DNA from: Camillea tinctor
Taxonomy: Eukaryota > Ascomycota > Sordariomycetes > Xylariales > Xylariaceae
Direction: 5' to 3'
NCBI GenBank assembly: GCA_022578605.1
Contig: MU394104.1
Coordinates: 62,001 to 126,000 of the forward strand
DNA: 64,000 bases
The notes under the pieces are model-generated. The model was not told the origin of the DNA and made no database searches. It worked only from the letters and a program-made list of their open reading frames with translations. How positions within the stretch are numbered: the stretch's first letter is position 1; every line of letters starts with the position of its first letter. Shown here piece after piece: positions 57,421 through 64,000 of this stretch. Position numbers and translations under genes: made by a program.

Positions 57421-60400
57421 TTCCAAAGACTGGGTCAGGTCAAGTCAGGTCAGGTAAGGTCAGATCAGGTCTCGATGCGTAACCTACATAGTAGGCCATC
57501 ATCATCATCACCATCATCGTTTATTACAAAGTTCAACATATCATTTGTTTATGTACATATCACGGCCAGCTGCAACTATCCGGATTGCGATTACTTTTTT
57601 TTTCTATTACCTCCTTTCTTGGATTTGTTGTTTGCTTTGGGAGGATATGAGAGTTGATACGTTTGGCCATCAGGCAATCATCACAATCATAGAACGAATC
57701 GACAGATCATGTTGACTGGATACCTGCCTATTTGCAGATTCAGGGTGGTTGGGGGGATGGTAGATGGGAGGCGGGAGAAGGGGGAGAGGGGGGATAGCGG
57801 GGTGTCTGTCCGTTTGTTGTTCAGTGTTAAGTGGGAGAGAAATATCTAACTTAGTTTCCATGTTGTGCACGGAAGAGTAGAATCTGAGTAAAAGTTTCAA
57901 AGTATCACGATATCTATAACATAGTATATAGGAAGTTTTGACTTTCTGTTTGACTTAGTAAGCGCTTCTAGTATAGATGTACAGGGCGCCTCCGTGTCTA
58001 CGAGTGTGGTTTACGTATAAGCATCGCGACTCGTTATCGATTCAATATACTGATATTGATCACGCACTTATAGCCCACGTCAAGCCTTACGACCACGGCC
58101 ATGTTCCAAGGCGTTTGTCCAACACCAAACTTCTGGCGGAACTAGCGTCTTCAAACCCACGGTCCCGGTTGGTCTATAACTCTACTTGATACACACACTT
58201 GGCAGGGACAAGTTATGACGGGGAACTCTACGCGGGAGGTGGTACGTGCTACGAAAGGCTTTCCCCATGGGACGAGCAACGACGGGAGTAGTTTAGGTTA
58301 GCCAAGCTGAAGTCGTTAACCACATCATTAACATGAAGCTATATATATACGCGGCATAAGGTCAAGTATACTTAACATAGATTAAGATATCTTAGATCGT
58401 GTCTTGGTATCCTGACCAAGAAGAAGAAAAACATTCTGCCGACGCCATCAAAAGTCTAGCAAGGTAGCTTGAGAACCCCCTCCAAGGGTCACATAACCCC
58501 TTTTTCTTTTCTTTGCCCATTACCTGGTGAGGTCATGATGGGCTTGAACGGGCAATCCCATAGTGGCACTATCTCTGAACGGGGCGGGTATGGCCCCCGT
58601 CGTGTGGAGATGGCTAATACGTGAAGGTAATTACACTAGCGACAGTTGGGCACAGGCTTGAATGATAAGAAGGAGTATACGGAACGGGCCATATCCATGT
58701 CAAAGGATTCGGCGGGCTTTCCAGACCACGCCTCATAGTTTATCCTAAATCCAACACCAACACCTCAGCTTTAGGATCAGGGCATGCCCGGGGCTACCGG
58801 GTTCTACAGAATCTAGTAAGCTATGCCTATGTATAGTATATTGGAACGGATCTGTAGGAGTTGATAGAGCAACCTACCCAGACAAGGAACAAAACAGATG
58901 TGGCCAAAGTAGAGTAGAGCAAAACCAGAAGTTAGACAACAAACCCCGTGCAACCAAACAATTTTATTTTTCCCATTCTGATGATATTGATCAAACTTCC
59001 TAGGTTGAGCGGTCCTTCATGACTTGGATTTCCCGGGGTTGTATTGCATCTTCGTACTCACTTATTAGAAAGCTAGGCCCGTTTGTGCACACACACACAC
59101 CAAGGGGCTCGGCGAATACAGAAAAGAAAAAAAAAGGAAAAGGAAAAGAAAGAGGAAAGAGGAAAACTTGGATGGTTACCTAAGTCAAGATGTTTTCTGT
59201 TGTCTTTTGCCTGCCAACCTACCTAATCTATACCATCCTACTTACTTCTTTCTCTTAGCCATTCAGAACCCAACACATTTACCGACGTATGGTGTGTGTG
59301 TGTGTGTGGCTAGCAACTAAGGACCAATAATGATAGATAGAACGACCATACATATGAGAATGTATGTGCGCATAGGCACAACTATGCGCGGGTATGTTAG
59401 TATATGTGGTGTATGTACACTACATCTGAGCTGGGTTCGGATGTAGGCCGATGTAGGTGGCTTATCTGACAAGATCGTCGTTCGTAAAAGCTCCAGCTTG
59501 CCCCTCTCGCATCACAGCCCTCGACACATACAAAGTCTTGTGATGGCACACGGAAACACTGGTTCACCGACTTGGCATTATTGTTTGTTGGTGGTTAGAT
59601 GGTGGTAGTAGTAGAAGAAGAAGAAAATCCTTTTGTATTTATTTTCGTTCAAAGCCACCCCCAAAGAGGCAAACGTAAAACCTTCTTTACCCAAGTTCCA
59701 ACGTGACGGGTAAGGATGTTTACCAGGGGGGAGCGGGGAACCGAGAATTCCGAGTCCTTACAGCATGTACCGTACCCTTGGCTAGGTAGTGTAGAGAGTG
59801 ACTTACACAAGCGAAAGTGAAGAAAGAGAGAGGGAAAAGGAAAAAAGCTTGACAAGGAATGTGTGAGCGAAACAATGCTAAGGCTAGAGGTAAAGCCAAT
59901 CAAACCCCTGTCATCTTAGTTGTTTCAATCAGATCAGGGGTTTCAGATGGCGATCTTCTCACGCCAACCTAGCCAATCACCGGGTTCTGTGTGCCCAATG
60001 TGGCTACATTCGGGTGAAGAAACAAGGGTCTGTTATGTGGAGAAGAGAAGACAGAGGCCATGCATCTGTCAAAATACCCTTAAAAAAATAATTCGATAGT
60101 AGGAGAGGGGAAAGTATGAAGAAGAAAAAAGAGTATCGTACCATACATTCGATTCCCCCCCTGACAAACATCTATTAACCTGCCCAACAATATAGAATTC
60201 GCTTACAACCTCGCATGCATCCCACCAATGTATAACTATACTAGCTCTCTTCAACTTATGCACTTATTATTTATTACCTCAGTCAATAGTGCACATGTCT
60301 AATATATTTAGCTGGCTTGCCTATTTAGATCGGTTCATAAGCAATATATTGTTCGGTTCAAGGCGAGTAATGCATCTACCACTCTACCTGTCTACCACTT

Positions 60401-61877
60401 ACTCACAAGCTCACTACCTCCTTGTGGCAAAAAAAAAAAAAAAGGGAAACTAGAGTATAAAAATAAATAAATAAATAAACAAGGAGAGTGATCGTCTTTT
60501 ACCGATGGCGACGATGATACCGGAGGAATTCTTTTTCTCTTTCGGATGTGTCGAGGACCCTAGCACATCCAACCTATCCATAACAGGACCGACGCAGATC
60601 CCCAAGATCGTCCGTCCTTACTTCCCTTTTTCGGTCCCAGTCGCCGTCCAGTATTTCCGCTCTGCTATGCGACGAAGCTAATTCTCTCCCTCTGTCGCAA
60701 TGCAAATCAAACAGACTTTATAAACTCATCACATGTGCTTGTCCCTCTGCTTCGGGTACCACTAGAGTCGGTACTTCGCAAGCTTAATATATACTGGAGA
60801 TGTTTAGTGTAGTAATAGTAGGTTACTTGAATACCAGACCAGACCGGTACGGCTTGTCACTCTTCTGACATCATCCTACCCCACCAAACATATGACTACA
60901 TAGTACATATAGGTAAGTACCTTGTCATTTGATCTCACCCTTATTTCTCCCTATACATGTTAGACGTAGGTAAGCTTGTACCTAGGTACCGGTAAGCTGA
61001 GCTAAGGTACTAATTCAACTAAGTTAGGAAACTAGTTTCGAACTACTTCGTACTTGATAACATCATATGTACCTAATTTAGTAAAGCCCCCATTCCTCAA
61101 AAGCAGGCACCAAAACGCCATTGACCAGTTGGTGGAAGAGAAGAGGTTGTACCTGACCAAACTCTGACCAGACTCTGACTCTGACTACATAATGTACTTA
61201 ACCCAATGTAACGCTGGTTCATCTCATTTATGTAAAACCATTTTCCCTATATCTTCTTTTTTTCTTCTTCTATTTGATTTCATCCTCGTGTTTATTATTG
61301 ACTTGGGTCCCCTTCCCCAAGATCGTCACCACTTCACTAACTCGTCGGTTATCCAATTACCTTAAGGTCCTTGTCAGCTCCATTTTTTCTCTTTTCTTTT
61401 TTTCTTCCTCTCCCACTTCTATTCCACATATGGACAAGGCCTCTGGGCCTATGGTGTACGTAGTAAAGGCAGTTCGTCAATAGTGCTTCCACATCGCTCA
61501 CCTTCTGGTCACCTTCTTTTCCCGGCTACGATCACCTCGTCTTGTCTTGACGTTTATTAGACAGACAAGTGCCCCCTTCATCCCCCCTGTCCATACATTA
61601 GTTTGGCTACCATATATCTACTCTTCGGATCGTCCTGGGTTCCCTCGCTCTACGTAGCCTCACCTCTCTTTCTCCTTACTACTGTTAAAACCTTCAACCC
61701 AAAATACACTAAGTATTATATCACCTCCACACCCACGCCACGATACGCCACGATACGACACGACGACATGACGCAGATGTAGTGAGGAGCTATCAGCCAA
61801 AAGTTTGCCATATACCGGTCCTAATGGCTGTTTACCGACTCTGACCACTCTTGTCTCTCCTTTTTACCTAGATTCTA

Positions 61878-61881
<4 letters not shown>

Positions 61882-61924
<43 letters not shown>
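61882..61924. repeat. CT dinucleotide microsatellite (about 21 units)
   Basis: Uninterrupted CT repeat ending 106 bp before the ATG of the glycosyltransferase-like gene, so probably within its promoter or 5' UTR. CT-rich leaders are common in fungi; this length is likely to be polymorphic. Confidence 0.9.
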
Positions 61925-61926
<2 letters not shown>

Positions 61927-62030
61927 CTGCCGTGTCTGCGGTTGCTATATTTAACCATTATATTCCATATACAATACACGGCTGTTCAAAGCTAGACTGA
62001 CCCTTAATTCCTTTCAACTACTAAAACACA

Positions 62031-63872
62031 ATGATGCCGCCTCATCTAGATCTTTCTCAGAGCACCCATGCTAAGATGATCGTGTCGCCACCTCGACTGA
62101 ACTTGCGCAGAGCCGCATCATACCACACAGAGAAAGCTCCTCTATCTTCCACATCCTCACGCTTCAACTTCAACCATCTAATATCCTCGCCACCACCCTC
62201 CCCAGGACTACCGGCTCTAGTTCCGCGACCAAGGCAATCGCCCACATCCCCAAGGCCGAGCCGAGTTTTGCGCATCGTCGCCTGGGTAGTCGGGTTGGCA
62301 TTGACCCTGTCCATCTTGCGAACGGTTGCCAAAAAGCATGGGCGAGGAGTTCCGGTAGTAGGATGGGCTCTCGAAACCCAAGAGGAGTACGAAATGGTTG
62401 GTCAGTACGACTTGCCGGATTTTCCGACCCCAATCGCCGTCACGGACCGTCAAGGAAGATCGAAGTGGACGGTTTCGATACCGCCAACCTATGAATTTCC
62501 GCTCACCGTGAAGGAATATGCGGATATGTGCGCACAATGTCAAGAAGTAGCTAGTCACGTTCGAGAGCTACATGGGCGCTCGAATCCACCGGAATCCCGG
62601 ACCAACTATTATTATGAGGATCCTTATTTTCTTGACGTTAGCGAAGCCGAGAAGCGCGGCCTTTTACCTGGCGTCGAGGGCAAAGCATGGAAAGTGACCG
62701 CTCAAGCCCAGGATGGTCATCTCGTAGGAGAGCGGAAGGATGGTCTGGTTGACAAGGGGTTCTGCAAGACCTCGCTGACATTTGTACTGGAAACTTCGGA
62801 CGCCGGGCTCGGTCCCACCCTCATGATGCTTTGGATGGCCTATGGACTTGCCCAGAAAGAGAAACGGTCCTTCTTCATTGACGACTCGCGGTGGGCGTAC
62901 GGAGAGTACACTACAATTTTCAAGGCACCCCCGATGCCGGAATGCAACCCTCCACCAAGACACGAGATGCTGCCTTGTCCCCGCCAGGCGCGCCATCTCA
63001 TTGTATCAGCCGGGACCGCGCGCGCAACCTTTGGTGATAGTTTTAATGCTGAGTATGAAAACCTATACCGCAGCGACGTATATCGCGAACGGCCGGTATA
63101 CGACCTTGCCCGCGCAGGGTACGAGGCTTTGTTCCGCCTCAACGACCAAGATCAATCATATGTAGATAGCCGTGTCAAAGAGATAAGAGAAAAGGCGAAG
63201 GTGCCGCAGGGTGGCTACAATGATGGCATGGTTGTCGGGATTCACGTCCGCCATGGTGATCTCCACCCCTTCGAATATCAGTATAATGGCGCGTATATAC
63301 CTCTGGACGTCTATACCCAGAAGGCTAGAGAGGTCATTGAGGACTATCATAACTACAGCACGCCCCTTGGAGGAGAGGACGTGGCTGCTAAGGCACATTC
63401 GTTCATGATTGTTGCCTCGGACGACCCTGATGTGTACGACGACGAAGAGTTGTCGAATGCTGTTCGCGCTCAGGAGCAGATCAAACTTGCTAGCAAGCAA
63501 CACATCCCGGACCCGAGTCCAGACAAGACCATCATGCACAAGTTTGTAGACGAAGCATTCGGCTGGGAAGGCGGATTCTTTGCGACTATGTTCTGGAATT
63601 TGGGCAGGTCGACTTTGAACAACGCCAACGCCGCACAGGAGGACCTACAGACAAGCCTAAAACCATCGGCAGAGACCATGCGGCTTAGAGGGCTTATTGG
63701 TCGAGCCTACATGCTAGATTTAGCTGTTCTCGGTCAGGCGAGTGATACTGTCATCTGCACTATGAGTGCGATGGGATGTCGGCTCTTGGCTGTGATTATG
63801 GGTTGGGACAAGGCAATGAAGGGGGAAAACTGGGTTAACATTGATGGAGGATATCAATGGACATCATTGTAG
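62031..63872 (+). CDS. Type II membrane protein with fucosyltransferase-like GIHVRHGD motif
   Basis: A single exon of 613 residues. A Ser/Pro-rich cytosolic N terminus (about 1-78) precedes one transmembrane segment (about 79-97, flanked by R76/R79 and K101/K102), typical of Golgi type II glycosyltransferases. The lumenal part contains GIHVRHGDLHP (IHVRHGD at 404-410), which resembles the GDP-fucose-binding IHxRxxDK motif of alpha-1,6-fucosyltransferases (GT23) and related O-fucosyltransferase folds. The C-terminal MLDLAVLGQASDTVICTMSAMGCRLLAVIMGW matches the late part of that nucleotide-binding fold. Several Cys residues could form lumenal disulphides. The donor sugar is not settled, and the family may be a fungal-specific relative without fucosyl activity. 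There is an adjacent in-frame ATG pair at 62031-62036. The gene ends 128 bp before the window edge. Confidence 0.78.
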   Translation: MMPPHLDLSQSTHAKMIVSPPRLNLRRAASYHTEKAPLSSTSSRFNFNHLISSPPPSPGLPALVPRPRQSPTSPRPSRVLRIVAWVVGLALTLSILRTVAKKHGRGVPVVGWALETQEEYEMVGQYDLPDFPTPIAVTDRQGRSKWTVSIPPTYEFPLTVKEYADMCAQCQEVASHVRELHGRSNPPESRTNYYYEDPYFLDVSEAEKRGLLPGVEGKAWKVTAQAQDGHLVGERKDGLVDKGFCKTSLTFVLETSDAGLGPTLMMLWMAYGLAQKEKRSFFIDDSRWAYGEYTTIFKAPPMPECNPPPRHEMLPCPRQARHLIVSAGTARATFGDSFNAEYENLYRSDVYRERPVYDLARAGYEALFRLNDQDQSYVDSRVKEIREKAKVPQGGYNDGMVVGIHVRHGDLHPFEYQYNGAYIPLDVYTQKAREVIEDYHNYSTPLGGEDVAAKAHSFMIVASDDPDVYDDEELSNAVRAQEQIKLASKQHIPDPSPDKTIMHKFVDEAFGWEGGFFATMFWNLGRSTLNNANAAQEDLQTSLKPSAETMRLRGLIGRAYMLDLAVLGQASDTVICTMSAMGCRLLAVIMGWDKAMKGENWVNIDGGYQWTSL

Positions 63873-63990
63873 GGTTGTTTTATATTGGCGTTCAGGCATG
63901 CGGCTTGTTAGAACAAATGATTTCTCGTACATACATATATCTGCATATAGCATAGTCTCCGAAGGCATTTCCGGAGCAGAACATAAGATA

Positions 63991-64000
63991 CCCCCCCCCC
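63991..64000. repeat. C run at window edge
   Basis: The window ends in at least ten consecutive C. The true length cannot be seen because the sequence stops here. Confidence 0.8.

Larger units (their letters stand above)
55821..62030. other. 6.2 kb gene-free spacer
   Basis: No supported gene. Contents: a pyrimidine tract (56880-56960) with a purine tract shortly after (57003-57061), G-rich quadruplex candidates (57392-57420 and 57746-57802), CA/GT runs (59089-59101, 59292-59308), AAAT-type repeats near 60461-60480, many TACCTA/TAGGTA motifs (for example 60966-60995) and a CT microsatellite in the leader of the downstream gene. Short open stretches lack ATG context, domains or splice support. 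Confidence 0.6.

Overview
The window is nuclear DNA of a filamentous ascomycete, most likely a Sordariomycete. The signs are short GT-AG introns of about 50-150 bp with CTAAC/CTGAC-like branch sites, a HET-domain protein, a KipA-type kinesin, a filamentous-fungal Rim15 and wide gene-free spacers rich in microsatellites. I see no rRNA, no convincing tRNA, no intact transposon, no CRISPR array and no secondary-metabolite cluster.

Layout: 1-6077 holds no recognisable gene. A HET-domain protein (6078-8129, +) is followed by the large Rim15-type kinase on the minus strand (10006-15833), a 5.2 kb spacer, and a lysophospholipid acyltransferase (21070-22056, -). Next come four plus-strand genes: a bZIP factor in four exons (24968-26740), eIF3 subunit D (27878-29750), ribulose-5-phosphate 3-epimerase (30341-31424) and an extended-SDR aldehyde/ketone reductase (33596-34639). 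An Ofd1/Tpa1-type prolyl hydroxylase (35755-37853, +) converges on an endopolyphosphatase (38734-41003, -). A histidine-phosphatase gene with a puzzling splice site (43271-44064, -) is divergent from an STK19-type winged-helix gene (44729-45958, +). After a 6.9 kb spacer comes a KipA/Tea2/Kip2 kinesin-7 (52889-55820, +). Another 6.2 kb spacer leads to a type II membrane protein with a fucosyltransferase-like motif (62031-63872, +).

These genes are mostly housekeeping and do not form one pathway. The loosest functional thread is nutrient response: Rim15 and the vacuolar polyphosphatase both act in starvation and phosphate physiology in yeast, but there is no operon-like logic. All exon boundaries were placed by hand from GT-AG sites, frame continuity and family motifs.

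I did not find a clearly new multi-gene system. The points most worth a second look are the disrupted or non-canonical splice acceptor in the histidine-phosphatase gene, the long purine/pyrimidine hairpin-forming intron in the bZIP gene, the lysine-rich, partly acidic blocks in the polyphosphatase, the Glu in place of the phospho-acceptor Asp in the Rim15 receiver domain, and the recurring TACCTA/TAGGTA motif in the spacers.
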